From Xanthostigma xanthostigma (taxonomy: Eukaryota > Arthropoda > Insecta > Raphidioptera > Raphidiidae), in contig OY754472.1 in NCBI GenBank assembly GCA_963575645.1, positions 2,604,001 through 2,668,000 on the forward strand: DNA of 64,000 nucleotides, read 5' to 3'. The notes under the pieces were generated by a model. It worked only from the letters and a program-made list of their open reading frames with translations, did no database searches and was not told the origin of the DNA. This document shows, piece by piece, positions 51,801-63,561 of the stretch; the stretch's first letter is position 1; each line of letters begins with the position of its first letter. The position numbers were made by a program, and so were the translations under genes.

Positions 51801-52352
51801 ACGACACTGTGGGTAAACATGGCGGCTCGTGTTTCGCGCCAATTTATATATTTAAAAGTTTGAGGGCTATTTTATCCTATATAACGATTACATTTAAGCG
51901 AAATAAAAATACATGTGGATTAATACTACGGTATGAATGTTTTCAGACAATAAAAAGAGTCAAATAGCCTATTATATTTACTGCGGATAGTACATACCGC
52001 TTTAGCGCAGAACTGATTTAGATAAATGGATTAGGGATTAGTATAATATTACTTTTTTTATTTATTACTGTATTAGTTTTGAACAAAAGCTCAATTTCAT
52101 TTAGGTTTTAAATTATGGAAAAGCTTATTAATGTTATGTAAAATGTTTACAAAAAAAATAAAAATATAAGTTTTGTAATGTTTATTTATTGATTTATTTA
52201 GCGGTGCATGAAATCCTTCTTAAATAATCACAAACAACGTTTGGTGAAGACAGAGACGTATGTGTAAAATTTGCGCCCAGGGCAAAGACGACTTGCCCCC
52301 CCCCCCTATTTCAGTAGAGCAAAAGAACTCAAAAGTTGACATCAAATGAAAG
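51801..52352. other. Intergenic, nothing recognised
   Basis: AT-rich sequence with a GC-rich phrase near 52280-52310 (long C-run). No gene or paired repeat. Confidence 0.3.
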
Positions 52353-52637
52353 TAAGAATTGGAAAATCACAGGAAAGTGGACAGGTTAAAGATAAGATAA
52401 CACCTTTCTTTATAAAGTATAACGTTTCGCTGTTATATTACAGCATCTTCAGATACTGAAAATTTGATACAAAGATTATTAGTTACATTAAGTTCTCAAC
52501 AAAAATGTTACAATTTGCGTACCTTTTTATATTGATGTTAAGTCAAATTTTATAAATGAGTCTAACTTTATACTTTATAAAGAAAGGTGTTATCTTATCT
52601 TTCACCTGTCCACTTTCCTGTGATTTTCCAATTCTTA
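52353..52637. mobile_element. Foldback MITE with about 75-bp arms
   Basis: The left arm TAAGAATTGGAAAATCACAG and its inverted partner flank a 130-bp centre. The phrase TCAAATGAAAGT occurs just left (52343) and 27 bp right, so the insertion point is not exactly defined. Confidence 0.65.
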
Positions 52638-52689
52638 TTCAACAAATGGACATGACTACTACAAATTCAAATGAAAGTGTTGCTGCTTG

Positions 52690-52975
52690 GAGTTCTGCTG
52701 GCCGGTAGGCTGGGTACGAAGCTGGAAATGACGTCACTGCGGGCTCGCCTGCTAGCTCACAAGATAGTTTTTTTTTTTTAATTAGAACAGGGGCTATTTT
52801 TCATGCTAGGTATGAGCAAGAACCGATCAGGAAGCAGAATCTTGTCACGTGGGCGACTTGAACAAACGCCCACAAACAAACATTATATGCCATAGTGTGT
52901 GTTCTGTTCAGAGACAATAAACATGCACTTTTGTTACCATTGTATCACTGCGCGCGCACCGAATCTACCTGCAGA
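52690..52975. mobile_element. MITE family M2, partial copy
   Basis: It matches part of 2962-3367 in reverse orientation (GGCCGGTAGGCTGGGTACGA, TGACGTCACTGCGGG, CACGTGGGCGACTTGAAC). Confidence 0.6.
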
Positions 52976-53023
52976 GCAAGGCAGTAGGAAGGGGGGAGGG
53001 GGGTTAAGGGTTCAACCCTTCGA

Positions 53024-53830
53024 AACCAGAAGAGATACAGTTCTGCGCTTGTACTCATTCGATTCAACGGACTTTTTTCTATAAGGCATATCCATGACAC
53101 TTTTATATTTTCCAAAAATTTGAAAAAATTGAAGTTTTTCGATGTTTTCGCAAATCGGCGGCTTTTTGAAGCACTAAGAGCCTTCCGATGCGGTTAATAT
53201 TAGGTTTAGGAGTTAGAGGCTGTTTTATAAATTTTTCTTGAAAAAATTAAAAACGCTATAACTTGAAAACTACAATAGCTACAGCTAGATACGCTCATTC
53301 GATTCAGCATGATTTTTTGCATAGGACCAAGTCATTATCAACCATATATTCTATAAGTTTCCGGTAGATACTGTACTTATTTTAAAATGAAAATTTAATC
53401 GTCGCCCCCCCCTCCCTGTAAAAATTTTCAAAATCGACGTCTCCCAGAACGGGTCGATATTAATGTTACCCGGTAGATTTTGACACGCTGAATCGGAGAT
53501 AATCGAGTTTGAAATTTTCAAACTTTTAAATGCTCATAACTACGAAACCAGAGGAGATACAGTTCTGCGCTTGTGCTCATTCGATTCAGCGCACTTTTTT
53601 CTACAAGGTCAAGTGAATTCAGGCATATCCGTGACACTTTTATATTTTCCAAAAAATTGAAGTTTTTCGATGTTTTCGCAAATCGGCGACGTTTTGAAGC
53701 ACTAAGAGCCTTCCGATGCGGTTAATATTATGTGTACTTATGGAAAAAATCACGCTGAATCCAACTCTGTATCTCCTTTGGTTTAGGAGTTAGAGGCTGT
53801 TTTATAAATTTTTCTTGAAAAAGCTACTGT
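53024..53830. repeat. Two direct copies of an about 220-280-bp unit, 520 bp apart
   Basis: 53024-53246 and 53546-53822 share GAAACCAGAAGAGATACAG, CGATGTTTTCGCAAATCGGC, AAGAGCCTTCCGATGCGGTT and GGAGTTAGAGGCTGTTTTA. The intervening 300 bp has similar 'CATTCGATTCAGC' phrases. No coding signal. Confidence 0.6.
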
Positions 53831-54360
53831 CAATACTCGTGACGCTACCTGTGTCGACGGCGACACCAGAGCGTACTTTTTCCTCGTTGAGGGGGCTAAA
53901 AACTTTTTGAGAAACAACGTGGGACAGTCACGACTGACTGGATTAGTTTTGATGAACGTACATCGTGATGTCGAGATCAATATAGAAAAAGTTGTCCACA
54001 CCTATTATTTTTTAAGGGCATTGACCTAGTGAGCTACATCTTTAGATGCAGCTTGGCGCCCGTATTATACACGCGTCGTGTCGCATCCATAACATACGGT
54101 AGAATGGGTTATTTAAAGCTAAGTGCACATTATAAACGCCGCCGCAACGGTGCGAAGTACACTATGGAAATATGTCATTATCAAATATTCACAGAAATTG
54201 TTCGAAGTTGTGCCCGTTTTGTCGGACACAAAAATGTCGTAGCCATGCTTGTAGTAGCGACAAGGGCCTTCAACGAATTTTTTGAGATGAATTTCCGATT
54301 CGTACTATAATTTCTTCGCATGAGTTAACCATGGCTTTTGAATTAATCTATACTCATATA
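53831..54360. other. Intergenic, nothing recognised
   Basis: GC-richer than the surroundings, with two open frames of 70-95 codons on opposite strands, neither with family motifs. Confidence 0.25.
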
Positions 54361-55102
54361 CAGGGTGTCCCATTAAGAATGGGACATAGAACAACCGCAG
54401 ATTCTCCAATTCAAAATAAAACGATTAAGCGAAATATGCTTAGATAAAATGTTACTCGTTTCCGAAATACGGAAGTTGAAAACTGAAAAATTATTAATGT
54501 CCATAATTTTTTTAATACACCGTATAATTTTACTCAAATCGGCACACTTGTTAAATATCATAAAATGCACCTAACAATAAAAAAATTAGTTCAGTACGCT
54601 CTACCAGTGGCGTACGGCAGGAGTAAGTAATGCTTGTACCCCTTCTAAATGTTACGCCGCTGTCTAAATTTTAATTTTGACTATAATTTTAATTTTTTTT
54701 TGATATTTTCTAAGTCAATAATGTACACTTGTTAGTTTGTTGTAAAGTCATTGGTTTTCGAGATATTCGCAGTTAAAGATAGATAGACATGTACTTTTTA
54801 TTTGTATTATTATTAATAATATTCATTTTTACAATTTTGTCTTAAAAAAACTGCGAATATCTCGAAAACCAATGACTTTACAACAAACTAACAAGTGTAC
54901 ATTGTTGAGTTAGAAAATATCAAAAAAATTAAAATTTAGACAGCGGCGTAACATTTAGAATGGGTATAAGCATTACTTACTCCTGCCGTACGCCACTGGT
55001 AGAGCGAGTGATATTTTATCTAAGCATATTTCGCTTAATCGTTTTATTTTGAATTGGAGAATCTGCGGTTGTTCTATGTCCCATTCTTAATGGGACACCC
55101 TG
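54361..55102. mobile_element. TA-flanked foldback (family F1), copy 3
   Basis: Ends CAGGGTGTCCCATTAAGAAT in both orientations, TA on both sides, and the same internal inverted TTACGCCGCTGTCTAAATTT pair. Confidence 0.78.
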
Positions 55103-55106
55103 TATA

Positions 55107-55418
55107 AAGCTGAAGAGTTTGAGTGTTTGGTTGAACGCGCTAATCTCAGGAGCTACTGGTTGGAATTGAAAATGTTTTGTTTTGTTGGATCGAGGTAGGC
55201 TATAGGCTATATAATATCACGCTACGGTCAATAGGAGCGGAACATTAATGAAAAATGTTGCAAAATGTATCTCAAAATTTGTCCATACGACAAAAACTTT
55301 TGAACATAAAATTTGGACACAACATTCATCTCGGTAATGAATGTGCGTACTCATGTCCCTCCCCCCATTCGTTCTTTTGCACCCGGGTGAAACCGGGCGG
55401 GACCGGTAGTTAAAAATA
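55107..55418 (+). mobile_element. Helentron-like repeat (family H1), further copy
   Basis: It runs from AAGCTGAAGAGTTTGAGTGT to CCGGGCGGGACCGGTAGT. The body is that of 1228-1840 in the opposite orientation and without the tRNA-like insert. Confidence 0.55.
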
Positions 55419-55949
55419 ATTTTAAAAAATTAACTTAACTTTGAAAGGCTGTTTCCCTTTATTTTTGAGTTTTCATAAAAAAGTTACTTAAAATATTTGT
55501 TCGTCTATTTGATTTCTACTCGCTGTTAAAAAAGAAGAACTTAAAAATCACTTGTATTAAAACTGTAAAAATAAAAGATATTTATTGTAAATCAATCAGC
55601 TAAGAATAAAACATGTTCGAGTAATTTATTTAAAGACATATGTGCGGTTTTTGCAATGCGGATTACCGTAATGTGTCCTAGGCTTTATTGTACGAAAATA
55701 AACTGTACAGTTAAACCTGGATAAGCGAGAAAACTCTCCAAGTGAGATTAACTGGCAGGTACCGTCTTTGTAACCCTTTAAAACCTCTAGAAGTGAGAAA
55801 CAGAAACCTTTATAAGAGAAAGACGTTTTTCACTCATGGACCTCTATAACTGAGACTACTACTTGCCTGCACCTCTATAAGCGATAGTCGAACGTATTAA
55901 TAGTTCCACGAAATTTAAGAATGAGCTATAAATAGCTGAACTAACTAAA
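55419..55949. repeat. Intergenic with a Tigger/pogo-like terminal fragment
   Basis: From about 55709 the phrase CAGTTAAACCTGGATAAGCG, followed by repeated 'CCTCTATAA' motifs to 55905, looks like one end of a Tigger-type element. No partner end was found. Confidence 0.35.
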
Positions 55950-56322
55950 GGCCGCTGCACACAAGGCTAGAAACACTGCTTGGCGTTCTGCTGGCCGGTA
56001 GGCTGGGTACAAAGCTAGAAATGACGTCACTGCGGGAACGCCTGCTAGCTTACAAGATAAGTTGCTAGATATGAGCAAGAACCAATCAGGAAGCAGAATC
56101 TTTTCACGTGGGCGACTTGAACAAACGCCCACAAACCAACATGGCGTCATTCTGCTCAGAGTCAAGACAACATGCACGTTTTGCTCTGTGTTTATATTTG
56201 AACTGTCACTGCGCGCGTGCAGATTTATTCACAAAACTAGCTTGAAAAGACGTCTCGTGTGAAGCGAGCACATAACAGCAATCAAGAAAACCAGCGCTGG
56301 AAAACTAGTAGGCAAATCTAAG
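55950..56322. mobile_element. MITE family M2, near-complete copy
   Basis: From GGCCGCTGCACACAAGGCTA to the inverted CTAGTAGGCAAATC end. It has TGACGTCA near 56020 and the CACGTGGGCGACTTGAAC block. Confidence 0.6.
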
Positions 56323-56338
56323 CGAAAAATATAGTTTA

Positions 56339-56655
56339 AAAAAAACTAAAAAACACGCTTTATATCGAACTAAAAAGTAAAAAATAATTTTTCTAAAATA
56401 AGCTTTAAACAATAATGAATAAAAAATACAAGTATTATTGTGAAAAAAGCGTGGGGCGCTTTGTTCCACATTTTCGTACATCGAGCGCCCCACGCTTTTT
56501 TCACAATAATACTAGTATTTTTTATTCATTATTGTTTTAAGCTTATTTTAAAAAAAATATTTTTTACTTTTTAGTTCGAATAAAAGCGTTTTTTAGATTT
56601 TTTTAAACTATATTTATTTTCCACTTTTTAGTTCGATTTATTGTCAAAAATTTGC
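56339..56655. mobile_element. Foldback repeat with a GC-rich centre
   Basis: Arms of about 130 bp pair around TTTGTTCCACATTTTCGTAC. The inner 20 bp (AAAGCGTGGGGCGCT) are the GC-rich part of an otherwise AT-rich hairpin. Confidence 0.65.
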
Positions 56656-56679
56656 CGAAAAAAACATTTTTTTTCGACG

Positions 56680-56880
56680 TGGATGGGATAAGAACCCACG
56701 ACCCGTGATTCCGAAAGTTGACGTCAGTGAAGACCCGTGTCTTAGACTGCACGGCTAACCACTGTAGTTAGTGTTACAGTGCTGGCATATTATACTACAG
56801 TAATAAACCACTTGCTGTAGTCCAAACGAAGGTTACAAACAAACAAACATACATACATACATACATACATACAAACTTAC
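56680..56880 (-). repeat. tRNA-like sequence (decayed) next to ACAT repeats
   Basis: On the minus strand GTGGGTTCTTATCCCAT forms a T-arm-like stem, with a box A-like TGGTTAGCCG about 75 bp upstream. The B box is degenerate, so it is probably a tRNA-derived SINE head. ACAT repeats follow at 56848-56870. Confidence 0.35.
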
Positions 56881-57377
56881 AGGTGAAGTTAATATAAAGC
56901 TGTTTATGCTATTTCAAATATTCAACACAATAATTTAAAAATTCGTCGTCGTGTGTTTTGCTAATTTGACATCATCAAACAGATAAATACAAATCAATAT
57001 GTCTTTGGGATGACTATTTATTATTGTGCGTCAACTAGAACAATTGATAAATAAGAAGGAGACAAAACAGAGCACCGTATCCCCTCGCATTGGCGTAGCA
57101 AGTGGGCCTGGCCCATCCAAGAAACCTCCTGGCTACTTTAGAGTATTAATTGTTCACGTTTCAAATAACAAGACAAATCTACAATAATCTACATATTTTC
57201 TTTGTCGTGAAATTTCTCCAGAAAGTCGTGTTGATCGATTACACTTTTATGAACAGTTTTCAAATTATATAAGTATAACTATAAGTGGCAGCTGGTAATG
57301 GTAGGTAGAGTTGAAAATTTGGGCCCCCCTTAATTTTACCACAGATATTTACAGCCTGTAGTAGGGGCGCTCGACAC

Positions 57378-57853
57378 ATAAATTATATATCATTTTACAG
57401 ATAATTGCTTGCTCTACTGACATCGACACTAAAAAATTTATTATTGCTTCTGTTTTTGTAAATTAATTAAAATACAGCAACGCTGAACAACGTCTGCCAT
57501 CTGACGGCTTTAATTTTGAAACAACGTCAACACTTCGATCTGTCATCTGACCTTCATATTGTAAATACTGCATACTGCCATCTGCGGGCAACGCTGAACA
57601 ACGTCACAGCAATGCTGCATGATGCCATCTGACGGCTTAGATCAACGCTTTTGCTATATGACAATTTTAGTAAAATATTTCTTCGATCTGTCATCTGAGC
57701 TTCATATTGTAATACAACAAAAAGAAGAACGTTATAAGCAGTGTGCAAAATTAGAAACGAATTGAATACCTGCAATCATATTTAAAAAATAATTTTGTAA
57801 AGTGATAATTATTATACTTATTTAGTGCGAATAATTCGCACAGGTCACGCTAG
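57378..57853 (+). mobile_element. Helitron-like element (family H3), copy 3, 5'-truncated
   Basis: It starts inside the family (ACATAAATTATATATC), lacking about 65 bp of the 5' end, and ends in the same hairpin and CTAG|T at 57853. Confidence 0.65.
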
Positions 57854-59408
57854 TTTGTGTATATTGAGGATTTAACAGTCCCTTATCGTTGCCAGCTCGG
57901 AGCTAGATCTTGTCCGGTGATTGTCCGAACGGGAGGGAGCTAAGCGAGTATAGACGAATATCCTGACCCGTCAGACCTACGTTATTTCAGTACTGCTAAG
58001 ATTTTATCAGTAAATGTACAATATTTTAAAAACGTATGCCGATTTGCCAGCTTGAAAGCGGGGGTCTTTTGGATTGAAATGACGTAGGTCTGGCGGGTCT
58101 GGGATCTTGGTCTACTAGGGATGTTGCAGACATCTGTATCAGTAACCGCGGAACATTCGCATAATTTTATAGACATCTGCAGTCGTTGCGGAACTTTAGC
58201 GGAGGCGATGTAAGTCATTGCAAGATTATTGACTACTTGATCTATCACTCTTCGCAAAAATTCTAGTTTACGGAACGCAGTGCATTTCATTTCATTGTTT
58301 GACGAAATGACGGGAATACGTGATGCAACTGTTTCGCAGAGGTCACCTTGAAGTGTCCGCGCGCGCCAGTTTTCCGTGGAATTTCCTCTCTCACTCCCGT
58401 CTCGATCTGGACGCGTACAGAGACATTTAATATAAGGAGACACAACATCCCATTCATAAAACACGATTTGTTTATAATCATACATAGTTTCACAGTTTTA
58501 AATAAGTTGGAAAGAGATGGCTTTAAAAAGGCAACGTTGTAACGGAAGCTTCTTCAGCATTATCTTAACCAGGGGCGTATGGTTTTTTCGGGATTATTAA
58601 AAACAAGAATTTTTAACGTAAATTAAAAATATATTTTGTGTTAATGGAATATTCATATAACATTAGAACATAACTAACAATTGTAAAGCCAGGTTTTACA
58701 ATATTTATTTAATAAAAGGAGCAAAATTTACTTGAATATCAGTTAGAAGTAATTAATACTGGAGAGGTTCTAGACGCAATAGAAACTGATTTTACGTTTT
58801 ATTAAAATAATTTACTCTAGAAGATAAAATTTGGTATGTAATTTGAATCAAAGATTTTAACGTGATTTGTTTTATCGCATATAATCTGGTGGTCAAAGCA
58901 TTTTAATTGCCAAACGTCACTGTGTAGTAAAGTGGCATTTTACTAAACGATTTTAAATGCAATAATGTGCCTTTACTAACAAATGAGAATAATAAACTGG
59001 CCACGTGCGAGTAGAACTTGCGAGGAGAGGGTATGTACCATTCCGTTTTTTGTGAAAACTTTAATACTTAAGATTTTCGTTTTAGTTTTCCTGTAAACTA
59101 TAAGAGGGGGCCCTATATTCGCTATTTTTTCCAAATTTTAGACTCAGTAGTTTTGGAGTGAAGGATTTCGGTACATATTAAATATTTATTCTTTCTTTTG
59201 TACCTGACCGCTAAGGTAGGGCAATTTCCGTATCTATATATTTTTTAGTTATTTTGAGTAGGTAATAAAAGACAACATCGGATTTTTCTTATATTATTTA
59301 TTACATATTATCACAAGAAATTTTTAGACAATAATCAGTCTTAAATATAATAATTATTAATGGCATAATTAAAGACTACTGCAAATAAGTTGAGTTTATT
59401 TGTTTTAC
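57854..59408. other. Between Helitron-like copies 3 and 4, mostly unplaced repeat
   Basis: 58000-58115 shares GGTCTGGCGGGTCTGGGATC and TGTACAATATTT phrases with 63240-63330. 58130-58500 is GC-richer, with a long minus-strand frame that has no recognised domain. 58565 has a hAT-like CAGGGGCGTAT tip. Confidence 0.3.
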
Positions 59409-59968
59409 CTGTAAGATAAACGATCAGTAAAAACTGTGGTATTAAATTGGGGATCAGCATCTGGTCTTATTTGCCTTCGTCCAGTTAGTTGAGTAGTCAT
59501 AATATCGCTCCGATCAAAATAATCTGAACAAATTTGAGCAAACTTTTTGACATGCTGGTTTCGTAAATCCAAAATATCATCCATCTTTGTCTGCGCTCAT
59601 GATTTACAGGAAAGCTACAACAATATAAATAAACATTAAAGTATACTAAAATGTGCTGTAAAAGGTAAACGAAATGTTTACCTTCGAAAAATCTAGGTTT
59701 AGTAAATAAGTCCAACAAAATTATCTATTCAGCTTAAAGATGGGAAATCTAGCTTAGAATTTAACAATCATTCTTTTAATCCTCCATCAAGATATTTTTT
59801 AAAGAAGTGCACATGTAAAATTGTTTTTGCAATAATTTAATAAAAATAATTTTTAACTACGTCTACACCACTGCTTAACTTAAAAAAAACATATCTTACT
59901 TACCGCCGAAATATCAATCCGGGATTAGAATAATCCATTTTTTTGCAAACTACGCACTGCCGAACCAT
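59409..59968 (-). pseudogene. THAP-domain gene fragment, two exons, frameshifted
   Basis: Exon A (59904-59968) reads MVRQCVVCKKMDYSNPGLIF and ends RR with a perfect GTAAGT donor. Exon B (59409-59614, acceptor TTGTTGTAG) continues RFPVNHERRQRW in the same frame, then is broken. One base off, the frame gives MDDILDLRNQHVKKFAQICS, DYFDRSDI and GRRQIRPDADP. Together these are the parts of a THAP zinc finger: CxxC, RFP, the RICSxHF-like block (here ICSDYF, with Tyr in place of the zinc-binding His) and a GRRxLKPxAxP-like end. THAP domains bind DNA and occur in host factors and in P-element transposases. The small indel near 59580, in a GATGGATGAT run, and the missing His mark it as decayed, unless it is an assembly error. 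No further exon was found. Confidence 0.65.
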
Positions 59969-60670
59969 TGTAAATTGTCAATACTAATAAAAAAAAATGA
60001 AAAATACTTGATTTTCGCAAAATGTCACACAAAGCACGTAGCAACACTGCAACTTCCGTAATGGCAATAAAAGGAATGCATTGAATGAAAAGTGAATCAT
60101 GCGTTCATGCAGTGTTGTCACATGTATTTTCCAACAGATGCATTTAATATAAGTTATATACCCTTCGTCTTCAGCTCGCCGAAGTTTGTCAACGTTGAAT
60201 TCTGATAGAAACGGTGTATGATCAGGTTAAAATGTAAACAGTTGGATCTGCTTATATTAAATATCTCTGGACGCGTACAGTAATTCTGGTTTTTTTAGAA
60301 TATTGCACACAGTATAGCGAAGCGCAACGCAACACTACTGTAGCTACGTCACGCGTTTTTATAACAATTCACTCAAAAGATTGTATTATCGTTCAAAAAT
60401 ATTTATATATAAAGTTTAAATTACAGTTTGACCTTCAAACAAGTGTTTAATATTTATTTTTTAAGTATTTGGTGGATTGCTTTAGTTACGGTAAATAGTT
60501 AACGTAAGTATTAAATTTTGATTACCGTTTTTTAAATTAAAATTGTTAAATCGCGTAATTTATACCTATACAGGGTGTTCCACAGAAAACCGAACATAGG
60601 GGAAACTATTGAAAAATCGAACGACATTGTCAGACAACTAGAAAAATTGTACTTATGAAATAAAGTAAAA
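59969..60670. other. Upstream flank of the THAP fragment
   Basis: AT-rich. 60253-60290 shares a GGACGCGTACAG phrase with 58407, and 60569-60660 has a lone CAGGGTGTTCC tip. No gene recognised. Confidence 0.3.
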
Positions 60671-61326
60671 CTAGTGTGACCTGTGCGAATTATTCGCACT
60701 AAATAAGTATAATAATTATTTTTTAAATATGATTGCAGGTATTCAATTCGTTTCTAATTTTGCACACTGCTTATAATGTTCTTCTTTTTGTTGCATTACA
60801 ATATGAAGCCCAGATGACAGATCGAAGAAATATTTTACTAAAATTGTCATATAGAGGCGCAAGTAGCAAAAGCGTTGTGCTAAGCCGTCAGATGGCATCA
60901 TGCAGCATTGCTGTGACGTTGTTCAGCGTTGCTCGCTATTTCAAAATTAAAGCCGTCAGATGGCAGTATGCAGTATTGTGTCTGTTGTATTACAATATGA
61001 AGGTCAGATGACAGATCGAAGTGTTGACGTTGTTTCAAAATTAGAGCCGTCTGATGGCAGACGTTGTTCAGCGTTGCTGTATTTTAATTAATTTACAAAA
61101 ACAAAAGCAATAATACATTTTTTAGTTGTCGATGTCAGTAGAGCAAGCAATTATCTGTAAAATGATATATAATTTATGTGGAGAAATTGTGAGGTTTTTT
61201 CTAAAAAGGGAGGCAAACATCTTTAACCTTAGCGTATTAATAATAATAATAATAATAATAAATGTTTATTGCTCTAAATGTACAAATTTAGGCAATAGGG
61301 AAATTTGTACATTTAGAGCAATAAAC

Positions 61327-61371
<45 letters not shown>

Positions 61372-61377
61372 ATATGA
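60671..61377 (-). mobile_element. Helitron-like element (family H3), copy 4, with a microsatellite foldback inside
   Basis: Minus strand: TCATATACATTAAT start at 61377 after an A, and hairpin-CTAG|T end at 60671. A block at 61238-61368 is an inverted pair of TTTATTGCTCTAAATGTACA flanked by ATA/TAT runs, absent from the other copies and so a later insertion. Confidence 0.7.
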
Positions 61378-61903
61378 TGTATTGCAAAGTAATTCTTGCA
61401 AATCGAGATTGAACCGTGATCGAACCCAGAATGATATTATAGTGTGAATACAGTAAGATTTTACCAAACCGAGAGCGAACCATGACCGGCACTATAGTGT
61501 GAATCGAGCTTAAAGCTTATGATCGCTTTCTATTGTTAAAATGTATTGTTTTGTTAAGATTATCCTCAGATGTGAATATTTCCTTGTTTCATACTTTTCA
61601 GTGGTCGGGTTTTAGTTTTTGAACTTATTTTTTATTTATCGGATATACGGAACCCTAAAAATTAATAAAAATGTTCATAAATAGAGCGTACCATAGAAAC
61701 ATTATTTTTTTTTAATTTTTACATCCGGTACCTAGGTATATAAAGTATGTATCACCGGTAACGAGTTTGTATAAAGACAAAAGTGTTTCAAAAATAAGAA
61801 ACTGATCTTCATTGAACTTTTTTTTTAGTTTATGTCATGTGAGAAATTATTTGAGATTTAATTTAAATTTTGTTTCAAATATTGTAGGGTAAATGCTTAG
61901 AAA

Positions 61904-63534
61904 ATGCCGCACACTGGAGAACCTGTCAAAGCTTTAGGAAATATAATATGTAGTAAGTACAGTACTAATTTTTTTTTTTATTTAAATGTCTATATAGCTC
62001 AGTAAAGACAATTAAAACAATAGTTGCTTACAAAGTATAAAAACTATTCTGACGCATTCTAATATATATTGTCCTGAAATCGGGTTTAGCCGGTAACATA
62101 TACAAAATCTATATGTAGAATTATCTTCGTTTAAGGTAGTTCACTCGTAAAAATGACTTTTCTTATTGGAATTTAATAAAATCGATGTATAAGGTTAATA
62201 AAAGTGTCTTTTACTTAATTTCAAAAAATGAATTTTTTTCACAGACTGTAAAACGAGATATTAACAATTAAAATGTGCATTAATTAACATGCTGGAGGTA
62301 TACCACGTATAAACAAAACGAGTACATTCCAGAATATCTCGAAAACGGTTCTTAGTATATATTTCTTAAAAACTAGTGCATTGTAAATTAAGAAATTACA
62401 AAGCTTTTGAAAAAAAAACTGAATTTTTACTGATTTAAGGTAGTACGAGCACCAAGGCAATTTTAAATAAAATGCTTGATTTTTTTATATGAAGTTGGAC
62501 TAAGTATAAACCAATTATGAAAATTTTAGGGGGGGTTGCCCGATTATTTAAATAAATAAATGACTTCAAAAGTAGACATATTTAACATTGACTTTATGGT
62601 AAAACGGTCGATGGATGATATGTTTTCATTGATTTCTTCGAAGCTAGTCGGTGGAAATTAAAAAAAAACTATTTAAATTAAAGTTAAAACCTTAATAAAG
62701 TATTGAAAACAAAAAAAAAACCGTTGTGCCCGACTAATTAAAAAGATATTAAATTAAAAAGATTTAATATCTTTTTAATAATTTAATATCTTTTTAATTA
62801 GTCGGGCACAACGTGTTTTTTTGTTTTCAGTAATTTATTAAGGTTTTAACTTTAATTTAAATAGTTTTTTTTTTTAATTTCCGCCGACTAGTTTTGGAGA
62901 AATCAATGAAAACAGCTTCATGAAATTTAGGTTTTCTATTTGCTTACCATACACACAGAGTAGTCCATGAGTTTAAGAGAGAAAAACTCTATGGAAACAA
63001 AAACCTACATTTCATGAAGCTGTCAAAAAAAAATCATCTAATGCTCTCACTCGCACTCAAAAAATAAAATACGAGATGGCGCAAAGATCGCATGTCAAAG
63101 ATACTTTACTTTGACATGCGATGCGTTTGCGTCATCTCGTGTTTTATTTTTTTAAATCTGGTTCACTCAAAAGTTACACACATGGAAACCAGCTTTATTC
63201 TTAACCATAAAAAAATATTTACGCACTACATAAATGATGTACATTTTTTAACAAAATATTGTACATTTACTGACAAAATCTTAGCAGTACTCAAATGGCG
63301 TAGGTCTGGCGGGTCTGGGATCTTGGTCTATAATGCCTGAGCTAAAAACAGCGAATTATTGTTTGTGTCGTTACAGTTCCAGCTCGTTACGTGTTCGCCA
63401 TTTTGGCTGCTATGTCGATGGGCATCACTTACGGTTTGAAGGTATGCTTGTCGGTGGCACTTGTCAGCATGCTCAATCATACTGCGCTGGCAGAGAAGGC
63501 GAACTGGACTGAAGTAAAAATTGACGCCTCTCAG
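61904..63534 (+). CDS. SLC17-family transporter, first two exons (runs off the window)
   Basis: Exon 1 (61904-61952) and exon 2 (63377-63534) join in phase 1 to 69 residues and leave an open phase-0 donor at 63535 (CAG|GTATAT). The sequence CIPARYVFAILAAMSMGITY, then GLKVCLSVALVSMLN, is the first transmembrane helix of SLC17-type anion transporters (sialin, vGluT, insect 'inorganic phosphate co-transporter' proteins). It is followed by a luminal loop with N-glycosylation sites NHT and NWT. The rest lies beyond 64000, so the subfamily and substrate cannot be told. The ATG is the first in a modest AAAATGC context. The 1.4-kb intron 1 is packed with small palindromes, and intron 2 begins with MITE family M1. 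Confidence 0.8.
62140..62470. repeat. Repeat fragment in SLC17 intron 1
   Basis: The phrases AAGGTAGTTCACTCGTAAAA near 62133 and AAGGTAGTACGAGCACCAAGG near 62438 are related direct ends of an unplaced repeat. Confidence 0.3.
62610..62915. mobile_element. Foldback element in SLC17 intron 1
   Basis: Arms of about 140 bp (GATTTCT..GACTAG, GTTGTGCCCGACTAATTAAA) pair around 62760-62775, which is itself made of AAAGATATTAA repeats. Confidence 0.65.
62910..63152. mobile_element. Two adjacent short MITEs in SLC17 intron 1
   Basis: 62912-63024 has ACAGCTTCATGAAAT tips in inverted orientation. 63060-63152 is a 93-bp palindrome (ATACGAGATGGCGCAAAGATCGCATGT region) around AAGATACTTTACTT. Confidence 0.6.
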
Positions 63535-63561
63535 GTATATATCAAAGTGATGACGTCAGTA

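Noticed and set aside
54029-54310. 93-codon frame in a GC-richer stretch
   Set aside because: It gives no family match I can name, has no conserved motif, and sits between repeat copies.
57982-58485. 167-codon minus-strand frame
   Set aside because: No known domain, and its C-terminal part overlaps a phrase repeated at 63240-63330. Probably repeat-derived.
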